Source: Psychroserpens sp. Hel_I_66 (lineage in GTDB: Bacteria > Bacteroidota > Bacteroidia > Flavobacteriales > Flavobacteriaceae). Taken from it: a DNA stretch of 64,000 nt. Positions 1-8,191 of this stretch are shown piece after piece. The notes beneath the pieces were generated by a model, which was not told the origin of the DNA, ran no database searches, and saw only the letters and a list, made by a program, of their open reading frames with translations. Positions within the stretch are counted from its first letter, which is position 1. Each line of letters starts with the position of its first letter. The stretch covers positions 372,001-436,000 of the forward strand of contig NZ_JUGU01000001.1 in assembly GCF_000799465.1 (NCBI RefSeq). Reading direction: 5' to 3'. Made by a program: the position numbers and the translations under genes.

Positions 1-290
1 AAACCTGAAGCATCACTATTTCTTAAACCGCTTGTCGTTCCACGAACTTCAAATACTGAAGTTTGATTCGCCACAATCCCAATACGCTTCCCCTTTAATA
101 GAGGTAAATACACATCTGTTCGGTTGGCACCAACTATAATTTCGTCATTTAGTATTGAGACTTCGTCATCCTGAACTTGTTTCAGGATCTCATCATTTTG
201 AGCTGTATTATCTTTCGATTTTGACCCACAAGAAATCAACACCAAAACAAACACTATAATTATCGGGAAAACCCTATTTTTGAACATCAT
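1..290 (-). CDS. NamZ-type exo-beta-N-acetylmuramidase (DUF1343), N-terminal part only
   Basis: The gene runs off the left edge, so only about 96 N-terminal residues are visible. The start is one of two adjacent ATG codons (288-290 or 285-287). A hydrophobic stretch ends in LISCGSK, an SPII lipobox, so the product should be a lipoprotein. The segment VGANRTDVYLPLLKGKRIG followed by IVANQTSVF matches the opening of the DUF1343/NamZ family, which trims N-acetylmuramic acid from the non-reducing end of peptidoglycan fragments. This suggests wall recycling or scavenging in the periplasm or at the outer membrane. Between lipobox and domain lies DEILKQVQDDEV, which is the translation of a dispersed hairpin repeat at 165-195. 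The gene diverges from the permease gene at 309 with only 18 bp between them. The family call is good for so short a piece, but catalytic residues are outside the window. Confidence 0.75.
   Translation of the reverse strand, partial: MMFKNRVFPIIIVFVLVLISCGSKSKDNTAQNDEILKQVQDDEVSILNDEIIVGANRTDVYLPLLKGKRIGIVANQTSVFEVRGTTSGLRNSDASG
165..195. repeat. Dispersed hairpin repeat, copy 1, inside the NamZ coding sequence
   Basis: A 31-bp unit with arms ATCCTGAA and TTCAGGAT around a 4-nt loop (CTTG), followed by CTCATCA. A second copy lies at 15456-15486 with 28 of 31 bases identical. One arm position is T:A here and C:G there, so the hairpin is kept by a compensatory change. This copy is translated in the lipoprotein linker of the NamZ-type gene. 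Confidence 0.75.
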
Positions 291-308
291 TAAACGCATA
301 TTAAAATT

Positions 309-1547
309 TTGAATTACGAGTTTTTTATAGCTAAACGCATTATTGGTAGTAAAGCGTATAAAAGTAGTGTTTCGGCACCGATAATAAAAATTGGGATTGC
401 TGCAATTACTATAGGCATAATTGTGATGCTCATTGCTATTGCTACCGGTTTGGGACTTCAAAAAAAAGTAAGAGAAAAAGTTGTCGCGTTTAATGGTCAC
501 ATCACGATCAATAATTTTGATACCAACGATTCTAATGAATCCATAAACCCGATTTCTACAGATCAGACGTTTTATCCGCAATTCAATTCCGTGGAAGGTA
601 TTAAGCATATTCAAGCTGTTGCTACAAAATTTGGTGTCATTAGAACCGAAACCGATTTTGAAGGGATCGTACTAAAAGGTGTTGGAGCAGATCATGACTG
701 GTCATATCTCAAAGATTTTTTGGTGGAAGGTCAATTGCCAGCCTACGAGGGAAATCTTAGTAACGATGTGGTGATTTCAAGTTATCTAGCCAATCGCTTA
801 CAGTTTAAAGTTGGGGATAGGTTCGAAATGATTTTTGGAAAGGAGAGTATTGATGATATTCCTTTTCAGCGAAAATTTAAGGTGGTCGGTATTTTCAATT
901 CCGGATTTCAGGATATCGATAAAAATTTCATGATAGGCGATATAAGCCACATCCAGAGGATGAACAAATGGGAAAAAACCGAAGTTGGAAACTTCGAGGT
1001 CTATCTCAACGATTTTACGGAATTGCTTGAAAAAGAACAGCAAATTCGCGAAAAAACACCCTCTTTTTTAGACACACAAACCATTGAGGAAAAATTTGCC
1101 ACAACCTTTGAATGGATCAAGATTTTTGATAACAATACCTACGGAATCATAGCCATAATGATCGTAGTGGCAGGCATCAACATGATCACAGCCCTTTTGG
1201 TACTCATTTTAGAACGTACCCAAATGATCGGTATTTTAAAAGCATTGGGTAGCAGCAACTGGAGTATTAGAAAAGTATTTCTCTACAACGCAACCTATCT
1301 AATTGGCTTGGGACTGTTTTGGGGGAATCTTCTCGGGTTGGGCTTATTGTTCGCCCAGCAACAGTTTGAATTATTAAAATTTCCAGACCCAGAGCAATAT
1401 TATGTATCCATAATCCCAGTCCATATTTCGATAGATTATATTTTACTGCTTAACATTGGGACGTTTGTCGCTTGTTTTTTAATGTTGCTCATTCCATCAA
1501 TCATCATTACCAAGATTTCTCCTGTAAAAGCGATCCGGTTTGAATAG
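309..1547 (+). CDS. FtsX/LolE-type ABC transporter permease (lipoprotein release)
   Basis: A 412-residue protein beginning NYEFFIAKRIIGSKAYKSS, a start highly typical of flavobacterial LolC/LolE-like permeases. One membrane segment lies near residues 25-48 (IGIAAITIGIIVMLIAIATG), then a long periplasmic MacB-like domain. Three membrane segments follow in the C-terminal third, including the FtsX region with LERTQMIGILKALG. The topology fits the family, which extracts lipoproteins from the inner membrane for delivery to the outer membrane together with an ATPase not encoded here. The start is TTG: an in-frame stop (TAA at 291-293) lies just upstream and no ATG is available, so the TTG is well supported. 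Family assignment is firm; the precise LolC or LolE role is inferred. Confidence 0.85.
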   Translation: MNYEFFIAKRIIGSKAYKSSVSAPIIKIGIAAITIGIIVMLIAIATGLGLQKKVREKVVAFNGHITINNFDTNDSNESINPISTDQTFYPQFNSVEGIKHIQAVATKFGVIRTETDFEGIVLKGVGADHDWSYLKDFLVEGQLPAYEGNLSNDVVISSYLANRLQFKVGDRFEMIFGKESIDDIPFQRKFKVVGIFNSGFQDIDKNFMIGDISHIQRMNKWEKTEVGNFEVYLNDFTELLEKEQQIREKTPSFLDTQTIEEKFATTFEWIKIFDNNTYGIIAIMIVVAGINMITALLVLILERTQMIGILKALGSSNWSIRKVFLYNATYLIGLGLFWGNLLGLGLLFAQQQFELLKFPDPEQYYVSIIPVHISIDYILLLNIGTFVACFLMLLIPSIIITKISPVKAIRFE

Positions 1548-1575
1548 CCTTCCGCTATATTAGTATATAATTTGG

Positions 1576-1697
1576 GTGGTTACCCTTTATCACGTTCTGG
1601 TGATAAAGCGTCAGGCTGTACGTTATATCTTTATTTCTTGCCTCAAAAAAGGATGCCACTTTCTCCAGATAGCTATCGGGATTAACTCGAGCCAAGT
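1576..1697 (+). repeat. Intergenic structured repeat, copy A
   Basis: The element opens GTTACCCTTT, contains a perfect 9-bp hairpin (CTTTATCAC / GTGATAAAG, 1585-1608), then TCAGGCT, a spacer, CCACTTTCTCC and GGATTAACTCG. The same order of blocks (GTTACCCTTT, hairpin closing AAAGGG, TCAGGCT, CCAC, CTCCATCCTTAACGC) occurs at 33492-33600. The two copies differ mostly in the spacers. It fills the gap between the permease and the PLP enzyme gene. I could not assign it to a named element. Confidence 0.55.
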
Positions 1698-1788
1698 GAA
1701 TTGAAATTTGCAACAAATAACATGCCTTAGAAATGGCTTGAAGTGTTAAGATTTCCGAAGAAAGTATTTAAAAAACTTAACTTTTCCT

Positions 1789-1796
1789 TACTTTTG
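1789..1796 (+). promoter_or_regulatory. Bacteroidota -7 box upstream of the PLP enzyme gene
   Basis: TACTTTTG matches TAnnTTTG and lies 18 bp before the ATG at 1815. It falls inside a longer open frame beginning near 1743, which argues that the longer frame is not the real start. I see no clear -33 element. Confidence 0.6.
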
Positions 1797-1814
1797 CAAC
1801 CTAAAATAAAACAC

Positions 1815-2795
1815 ATGCAATACGCAGAAAATATATTAGAAACCATAGGTAATACGCCTTTGGTAAAGATCAATAAACTCACAAAAGAATTACCTTGTTT
1901 GGTGCTCTCAAAATATGAGACCTTTAACCCAGGAAATTCTGTAAAAGACCGTATGGCATTAAAGATGGTTGAGGATGCAGAGGCTGACGGACGTTTAAAA
2001 CCAGGAGGAACCATCATTGAAGGTACCTCAGGAAACACAGGTATGGGACTCGCTTTGGCAGCCATCGTTAAAGGATACAAATGTATTTTTGTGATTAGTG
2101 ATAAGCAGTCTAAAGAGAAGATGGATATTTTGCGAGCAGTAGGAGCAGAAGTGGTGGTTTGCCCAACAGATGTTGAGCCAACAGATGCTCGTAGCTATTA
2201 TTCGGTGTCAAAACGTTTGGCTGAGGAAACGCCAAATTCTTGGTATGTGAATCAATATGACAATCCAAGTAACTGCAAGGCTCATTTTGAAAGTACAGGA
2301 CCAGAAATTTGGAAACAAACCGATGGTAAAATCACACATTTTGTAGTAGGTGTTGGTACAGGAGGAACGATTTCTGGTGTAGGTAGCTATTTAAAAATGA
2401 TGAATCCCAACATTAAAATTTGGGGAATAGATACTTATGGCTCGGTATTTAAAAAATATCATGAAACCGGAATTTTTGATGAAAAAGAAATCTACCCTTA
2501 TGTAACCGAAGGTATTGGAGAAGACATTTTACCTTTAAATGTGAATTTTGATATCATTGATGGTTTCACTAAAGTAACCGATAAAGACGCTGCGGTTTAC
2601 ACGCAAAAGCTTGCTAAAGAGGAAGGTATGTTTTTAGGAAACAGTGCAGGAGCAGCTATAAAAGGTGTGTTGCAATTAAAAGAGCATTTTACAAAAGATG
2701 ATGTTGTTGTGGTACTATTTCATGATCACGGAAGTCGTTATGTAGGGAAAATGTTCAATAATGAATGGATGAAAAAAATGGGTTATATTGAATAA
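1815..2795 (+). CDS. PLP-dependent cysteine synthase / cystathionine beta-synthase family enzyme
   Basis: A 326-residue fold-type II PLP enzyme. The PLP lysine is K44 in NSVKDR, the phosphate-side loop is GTSGNTG, and the cofactor-binding glycine loop is GVGTGGTISG. The pattern KPGGTIIEGTSGNTG, PNSWYVNQYDNPSN and VTEGIGEDILP is closer to the catalytic core of cystathionine beta-synthase than to CysK. There is no C-terminal pair of CBS regulatory domains, so it could make either cystathionine or cysteine from a serine-derived substrate. The ATG at 1815 is chosen because a -7 promoter box lies at 1789-1796, inside the longer frame, and the motif region begins directly after this ATG. A strong terminator follows at 2821-2849, so it looks monocistronic. 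The family is certain; the substrate is not. Confidence 0.88.
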   Translation: MQYAENILETIGNTPLVKINKLTKELPCLVLSKYETFNPGNSVKDRMALKMVEDAEADGRLKPGGTIIEGTSGNTGMGLALAAIVKGYKCIFVISDKQSKEKMDILRAVGAEVVVCPTDVEPTDARSYYSVSKRLAEETPNSWYVNQYDNPSNCKAHFESTGPEIWKQTDGKITHFVVGVGTGGTISGVGSYLKMMNPNIKIWGIDTYGSVFKKYHETGIFDEKEIYPYVTEGIGEDILPLNVNFDIIDGFTKVTDKDAAVYTQKLAKEEGMFLGNSAGAAIKGVLQLKEHFTKDDVVVVLFHDHGSRYVGKMFNNEWMKKMGYIE

Positions 2796-2820
2796 TCAAT
2801 CATAAATAGATAAAAATTAT

Positions 2821-2849
2821 AAAGCCTGAATTGAAATATTCAGGCTTTT
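2821..2849 (+). terminator. Rho-independent terminator after the PLP enzyme gene
   Basis: Arms AAAGCCTGAAT and ATTCAGGCTTTT enclose a 6-nt loop, followed by TGTGTTTT. It lies 25 bp past the stop codon. Confidence 0.85.
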
Positions 2850-2936
2850 GTGTTTTAATCGTATAACATTTTATCATTAATAGCCCGTAAATAATTAAGG
2901 TTAAAGCAATTAATCTGTTTTTGTTATAATGTAAAG

Positions 2937-3008
2937 ATACTGTTTAATTAAATTCTATAAGTCACTTTTTAAAGCATTATCATTGGTGCAGGTCATTTTA
3001 AACAGTAT
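2937..3008 (+). promoter_or_regulatory. Long-spaced inverted repeat upstream of the haloperoxidase fusion gene
   Basis: ATACTGTTTAA (2937-2947) and TTAAACAGTAT (2998-3008) are perfect 11-bp inverted arms separated by 50 bp, in the 294-bp gap before the GTG at 3090. It could be a pair of regulator sites with looping, or a chance pairing in AT-rich DNA. No clear promoter box was found nearby. Confidence 0.35.
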
Positions 3009-3089
3009 TACTTATATAAAAATTTTGTATAATTAACACCTATTAATTATTTAAACTCTTATCCGTATATTTATAAAAAAATTACTACC

Positions 3090-6000
3090 GTGAATTTAAG
3101 ATTACAATCTAACGCACACTTTGGTGTGTTGATCTTATTATTTATACTATCCACAACCTCGCTCAATGCCCAAATTTTTGAGCAAGCGCAAAATATTTCA
3201 GGATTAGGAAATTTACAAAATAATAATGGTGTAGCTGTTGCAGATTATGATAACGATAATGACCTCGATATTTTTGTAGTCGCTTGGGCTCAAGATGTCG
3301 AGGGAGATGAAACTACCAAAAGTAAATTATATAGAAATAATAATGACGGTTCGTTTACCGATGTTACTGTAGAAGTAGGACTTGATAATCTACATCCAGT
3401 AATAGATGAGATCGAAGAGTTTTTTGGTTTAATAGGTGAGAAACATGGTGTATCTTGGGGAGATTATAATAATGATGGCTTTCCCGATATCGTATTTACA
3501 CACTCCAGTAAACTCCAATTATTCATCAACCAAAACGGAGTCTTTACAGAAGTTACCGAAGGCGCAGGTCTCACCCAGTTTAGTGACTGTAGACATACTG
3601 GAGCCACTTGGTTTGATTACAACAACGATGGCTTTCTTGATTTATACGTCAACGATTGGGACGCTTGCGAAACCAATTCACTCTATCTAAATAATACCAA
3701 TGGTACATTCACCAATGTTACCGTAGAGACCAATATGCAGGATACTGGCATCAATGCCAGTTATATGGCAATTCCCTTTGATATAAATAACGATGGCTGG
3801 ATGGATCTTTACGTCTCTAACGACTTTAACCAACCCAACAGTTTGTTCGTGAACCAAAACGGAAATTCCTTCATCGAGCAAGCTGCCAATTACGGTTTAA
3901 ATAATATGATTGACGATATGGGAATTGCCATTGGCGATTTTAATCTCGATCAAAAATTCGATTTTTTTATTACAGGTATTCAAATGAACGACCTTTTGGA
4001 AAATGATGGGACCAACAATTTCTTCAATTCAAACGTAAATAATAACCTCACCCAAACCCAATGGTCCTGGGGAACTAAATTTGCAGATTTTGATCTAGAT
4101 AGTGATGAGGATCTAATCATTGTTAACGGATTCGTTTTTCAGGATATAAGCACACAAAATAATGTGTATTATAAAAATTTAACTGCGGAAGGATTAACTG
4201 GTTTTGAAGACGTTTCCGAAGCACTAAACTTTAACGCGTTAACCGTAAGCGTAGAAGCCATAGATTGGGATTACGATAATGATGGCGATCTCGATATTTA
4301 CGTCACCAACTCAGACCAGCAATCGATTTTATACGAGAATAAATTGCTCAATTTTGATGAGGAAAGTAGTTTAAATTGGTTTAAGGTCAAGCTTCAAGGC
4401 ACAATTTCAAATAGAGATGCTATTGGTACAACCTTAACCTTAAGAACGACCGAGCGAGCATATGTAAGACATCATACAGGTGTTGGGTTTTTATCGCAAA
4501 GCTTAAAGCCTTCGCATTTTGGACTCTCAAACGATATTGAAATTTTAGAACTGGAAATCAAATGGCCTTCGGGCTTGGTAGAAATCCACCAAGGTCTTGA
4601 AGAAAACACAACCATTTTAGCGATAGAAGGTCAAGGTTTTTCAGTTCAGGATATTGAGCCAAGTCAAAAAATATATGGTTGTACAGATCCTTTTTCATGT
4701 ACCTATAATCCAGACGCAACATTAGAAGATGGAAGTTGTTCATACCTAGATGCCAATTCTATTTCTGGAGCAACAAGTTCAGGCTTTCTAGCAGTAGAAG
4801 ATTATAATTACCCAATTGCTCCAGGATCTACAGCTAATTGGACGGTTGTAGGAGGTGAGATAATTAGCGGACAAAACGAAGCTACCGTAACCATAAAATG
4901 GGGATTAAACGAAGCAGGAACAATTACCGTAAGAGAAAATAATGGCAGTTGTTTTAGCGAAGAACAGCAATTTACAGTAGCATTGAGCGCTGCACAATTA
5001 CCAGATGATGTGTCTATCGCAAGACTTTGGAACGAAGTTTTACTTCACGCCATAAGAAACGATTTTGCGAGACCAACCGTTCATGCACGTAATTTGTTCC
5101 ATTCTAGTGTTGCGATGTATGACATTTGGGCAATTTATGATGAAGTCGCCAAACCTTATCTCATTGGTAATACGGTAAATAATTTTTCTACGGAATTATT
5201 AGAATTCACACCAGTAGAAAGCATAGAGGATTCCCGAAAGAAAGCCATAAGCTACGCCATGTATCGCTTGTTATCCTATCGTTTTCAAAATTCTCCAAAT
5301 GCTGAAGAATCGCAGCAACTTTTTGATTTGATAATGCAGCAATTAGGTTATGACACCACTTTTGCAGTATCCACATTATACCAATTTGGAAATGCTGCTG
5401 CATTAGGAAATTATGTAGCACAAACGTTAATCACCTACGGAAATGGTGACGGATCAAGAGAACTCGATTTATTCAATAATGAGTATTACGCTTCTGTGAA
5501 TCCACCTTTGGGACCAGCAGTTCCAACTGTAGACCTAATGTTAGATCCCAACCGTTGGCAACCGCTTAGTTTGGATACTTACATTGATCAAAGTGGTAAT
5601 TTAATAGAGGGTTCATCCATAGCCTTTTTAAGTCCAGAGTGGGGAAATGTACATCCGTTTGCCATGACCGATGATGATCTATTAACCTATTCTAGAGATG
5701 GCAATTCGTTTAAAGTATATAACGATCCTGGTAATCCTCCATATTTAAATCTGTCTTCGGAAGATGACTCAAGCGCAGCCTATAAACAAGGATTTTCTAT
5801 GGTATCTATTTGGGGATCCCATCTAGACCCAAGTGATAATGTGATGTGGGATATTTCACCTGCTAGTATTGGTAATACAACTATTAGTGAATTTCCAACA
5901 AGCTATAACGACTATCCAAATTTCTATAATATAATAGAAGGTGGTGACATTGGTCAGGGACACCCAGTTAATCCAGTTACAGGTCAAGCTTATCAACCTC

Positions 6001-7127
6001 AAATGGTTCCTAGAGGGGATTATACAAGAGTTTTAGCAGAATTTTGGGCAGATGGTCCAGATTCTGAAACACCTCCAGGACATTGGTTTACAATATTGAA
6101 CTATGTAAATGATCACCCGCAATTAGAAAAGAAATTTGAGGGCGAAGGCGATACGTTAGATGAACTGGAGTGGGACGTAAAAGCGTATTTTATCTTGGGA
6201 GGTGCGATGCATGATTCCGCAATTTCAGCATGGAGTGTAAAAGGATGGTATGATTATTTGAGGCCAATTTCAGCAATTAGAAATATGGCACTATTAGGTC
6301 AAAGTACAGATTCAACTTTAGATAACTATCACGTGGCAGGCATCCCTTTGGTTGACGGTTTCGTTGAGGTTGTTGGAGAGGGTGATGCACTTATTGGTGA
6401 AGAAGGGATTAACTTCGGAAAGATAAAATTATACACTTGGAGGGGTCCAGATTACATCACAAACGAAAGTACAGATGTTGCAGGAGTAGGATGGATTCTC
6501 GCCGAAAATTGGTGGCCATACCAACGACCAACATTTGTAACACCACCATTTGCTGGTTTTGTTTCTGGACATTCAACATTTTCACGCGCAGCTTCCGAAG
6601 TATTGACAAAAATAACGGGTAGTCCGTTTTTTCCAGGTGGATTGGGAGAATTTACTGCCAGGCAAAATGACTTTTTAGTGTTTGAGCAAGGACCTTCCGT
6701 AGATGTGAAACTGCAATGGGCAACCTATCGTGATGCTTCAGATCAAACGAGTTTGTCTAGAATTTGGGGAGGCATTCATCCGCCGGCAGATGATATTCCT
6801 GGTCGATTAATTGGTGAGAAAGTGGCTAACGATGCGTTTTCGTTTGCGGTTCCTTATTTCTTCGGAAATATAACCGTTCAAGAAACTGCTGAGCAAATTG
6901 TATATCCAAACCCAGTGACCAATAATGAAATATTTATTACAAATACAACAGTTGATGATGTGATTACCGTGTTTGATATTAGAGGTCGTAAAGTGAATAT
7001 TTTAGAGCAAGATTTCAATCAATTTGGGAGTGTTACAAAACTTGTAATCCCTCAAGGAACTGCAACTGGGTTGTATTTTTTGAATATCAATGAAAACTCA
7101 AAACTGCTTACAATAACAGGAAACTAA
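3090..7127 (+). CDS. Secreted CRTAC1-like / vanadium haloperoxidase-like fusion protein with T9SS sorting domain
   Basis: A 1345-residue multidomain protein. A signal peptide (cut after LNAQ, about residue 28) is followed by FG-GAP/VCBS-type repeats with DxDNDxDLD calcium motifs (about 45-415), then an ASPIC/UnbV module (about 455-515, ending LEIKWPSG). Next come a Cys-rich CTDPFSCTYNPDATLEDGSC motif and a PKD/Ig-like stretch. A PAP2/vanadium-haloperoxidase domain follows (about 640-1265), and a type A T9SS sorting domain closes the protein (YPNPVTNN to the end). The vanadate-pocket pattern of vanadium chloroperoxidase can be read in full: K1051 and R1058 seven apart, S1159-G1160-H1161, and R1224 and H1230 six apart. 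Export by the Sec pathway and then T9SS to the surface or medium is expected. Start is GTG at 3090. Substrate and true halide chemistry are unknown; a vanadate-dependent or phosphatase-like activity is possible. The bestrophin-like gene follows after 18 bp. Confidence 0.88.
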   Translation: MNLRLQSNAHFGVLILLFILSTTSLNAQIFEQAQNISGLGNLQNNNGVAVADYDNDNDLDIFVVAWAQDVEGDETTKSKLYRNNNDGSFTDVTVEVGLDNLHPVIDEIEEFFGLIGEKHGVSWGDYNNDGFPDIVFTHSSKLQLFINQNGVFTEVTEGAGLTQFSDCRHTGATWFDYNNDGFLDLYVNDWDACETNSLYLNNTNGTFTNVTVETNMQDTGINASYMAIPFDINNDGWMDLYVSNDFNQPNSLFVNQNGNSFIEQAANYGLNNMIDDMGIAIGDFNLDQKFDFFITGIQMNDLLENDGTNNFFNSNVNNNLTQTQWSWGTKFADFDLDSDEDLIIVNGFVFQDISTQNNVYYKNLTAEGLTGFEDVSEALNFNALTVSVEAIDWDYDNDGDLDIYVTNSDQQSILYENKLLNFDEESSLNWFKVKLQGTISNRDAIGTTLTLRTTERAYVRHHTGVGFLSQSLKPSHFGLSNDIEILELEIKWPSGLVEIHQGLEENTTILAIEGQGFSVQDIEPSQKIYGCTDPFSCTYNPDATLEDGSCSYLDANSISGATSSGFLAVEDYNYPIAPGSTANWTVVGGEIISGQNEATVTIKWGLNEAGTITVRENNGSCFSEEQQFTVALSAAQLPDDVSIARLWNEVLLHAIRNDFARPTVHARNLFHSSVAMYDIWAIYDEVAKPYLIGNTVNNFSTELLEFTPVESIEDSRKKAISYAMYRLLSYRFQNSPNAEESQQLFDLIMQQLGYDTTFAVSTLYQFGNAAALGNYVAQTLITYGNGDGSRELDLFNNEYYASVNPPLGPAVPTVDLMLDPNRWQPLSLDTYIDQSGNLIEGSSIAFLSPEWGNVHPFAMTDDDLLTYSRDGNSFKVYNDPGNPPYLNLSSEDDSSAAYKQGFSMVSIWGSHLDPSDNVMWDISPASIGNTTISEFPTSYNDYPNFYNIIEGGDIGQGHPVNPVTGQAYQPQMVPRGDYTRVLAEFWADGPDSETPPGHWFTILNYVNDHPQLEKKFEGEGDTLDELEWDVKAYFILGGAMHDSAISAWSVKGWYDYLRPISAIRNMALLGQSTDSTLDNYHVAGIPLVDGFVEVVGEGDALIGEEGINFGKIKLYTWRGPDYITNESTDVAGVGWILAENWWPYQRPTFVTPPFAGFVSGHSTFSRAASEVLTKITGSPFFPGGLGEFTARQNDFLVFEQGPSVDVKLQWATYRDASDQTSLSRIWGGIHPPADDIPGRLIGEKVANDAFSFAVPYFFGNITVQETAEQIVYPNPVTNNEIFITNTTVDDVITVFDIRGRKVNILEQDFNQFGSVTKLVIPQGTATGLYFLNINENSKLLTITGN

Positions 7128-7145
7128 TAATTAAAATATTTTGAA

Positions 7146-8162
7146 ATGTACATAAAAAGAAATATTGGTTGGGGACTTATATTGCGGTATGCTTGGAAAA
7201 ATCTAATTATTTTCACAGTCTATGCCACATTGATCTTTTATATTTATCATTATTTGGGTATGGACTTTATAAATATTCCATTTCAGCCTTTGAGTATTAT
7301 TGGTATTGCAGTTGCGTTTTACATCGGTTTTAAAAATAGCCAAAGTTATGATCGGTTTTGGGAAGCTCGCAAAATTTGGGGAGGCATCGTCAATTATAGT
7401 CGTACTTGGGCAATACAAGTGATTAGTTTTGTGGAGACCAATGACGAGAAGCTCAATCATGAGATTCACACCAAATTAATTTACAGACATATCGCATGGA
7501 TTAACGCATTACGCGTTCAATTAAGACAACCAAAATCTTGGGCAATAAAAGAGAATAGAGCAGTAGAGTCACTTTTTGATAAGCATGGTGAGCGCAACCC
7601 GTCTTGTAATGCTGCCATTGGGTTAATTCCAAACGAAGAATTTAGTGACTTAGAGAAACGGGTAAATCCCGCAACTCACCTTGTAAAAAATCAGGCTTTA
7701 GATCTTAAGGCCTATAAAATAAAAGATTACATAGATGGGTTTCAAGAAGACCAATTGCAATCCTGTTTAGAAGAATTTTATAATTTACAAGGGATGTGTG
7801 AGCGTATAAAAAACACACCGTTTCCTAGACAATACGGTTATTTTTCTAAAATCTTCACTTGGATCTTTGTATTGCTTTTACCTTTTGGACTTTTAGATGT
7901 TTTTGAGGATAATTCAATTACAAATGTTGATGGTATTGAAAATATGTATATGTTTTTAATGATACCTTTTTCAGTATTGATTTCTTGGATTTTTACCACT
8001 ATGGAAATTATTGGAGATAATAGTGAAGACCCATTTGAAGGTAGAATCAACGATGTGCCAATGACTGCATTGTGTAAAACCATCGAAATTGATTTAAGAG
8101 ATATCTTAGATGAAGAAAATCTACCGGAAAATGAGAAACCAAAAGACAATATTTTGTATTAA
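7146..8162 (+). CDS. Bestrophin-family anion channel-like membrane protein
   Basis: A 338-residue protein matching the bacterial bestrophin/RFP-TM (UPF0187) family. It shows the early membrane hairpin followed by AFYIGFKNSQSYDRFWEARKIWG, the family's most conserved segment, and a second membrane pair near residues 230-285 (KIFTWIFVLLLPFGLL, then MYMFLMIPFSVLISWIFTTMEIIG) followed by the conserved acidic NSEDPFEGRINDVP. Known relatives form pentameric ion channels in the inner membrane. The gene begins 18 bp after the haloperoxidase fusion and is probably cotranscribed. If that enzyme handles halides, a halide-permeable channel beside it would make sense, but this link is inference from position only. 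Confidence 0.85.
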   Translation: MYIKRNIGWGLILRYAWKNLIIFTVYATLIFYIYHYLGMDFINIPFQPLSIIGIAVAFYIGFKNSQSYDRFWEARKIWGGIVNYSRTWAIQVISFVETNDEKLNHEIHTKLIYRHIAWINALRVQLRQPKSWAIKENRAVESLFDKHGERNPSCNAAIGLIPNEEFSDLEKRVNPATHLVKNQALDLKAYKIKDYIDGFQEDQLQSCLEEFYNLQGMCERIKNTPFPRQYGYFSKIFTWIFVLLLPFGLLDVFEDNSITNVDGIENMYMFLMIPFSVLISWIFTTMEIIGDNSEDPFEGRINDVPMTALCKTIEIDLRDILDEENLPENEKPKDNILY

Positions 8163-8167
8163 ACCCG

Positions 8168-8175
8168 TAGATTTG
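8168..8175 (+). promoter_or_regulatory. Bacteroidota -7 box upstream of the SprT-like gene
   Basis: TAGATTTG fits TAnnTTTG, 16 bp before the ATG at 8192 and just past the bestrophin stop codon. It suggests that the SprT-manC-DUF389 genes can be transcribed separately. No convincing -33 element is visible. Confidence 0.5.
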
Positions 8176-8191
8176 CATTTTATTAAGCCCT

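Noticed and set aside
1743..1814. A 24-codon N-terminal extension of the PLP enzyme
   Set aside because: It would span the -7 promoter box at 1789-1796, and the conserved protein starts at the ATG at 1815.
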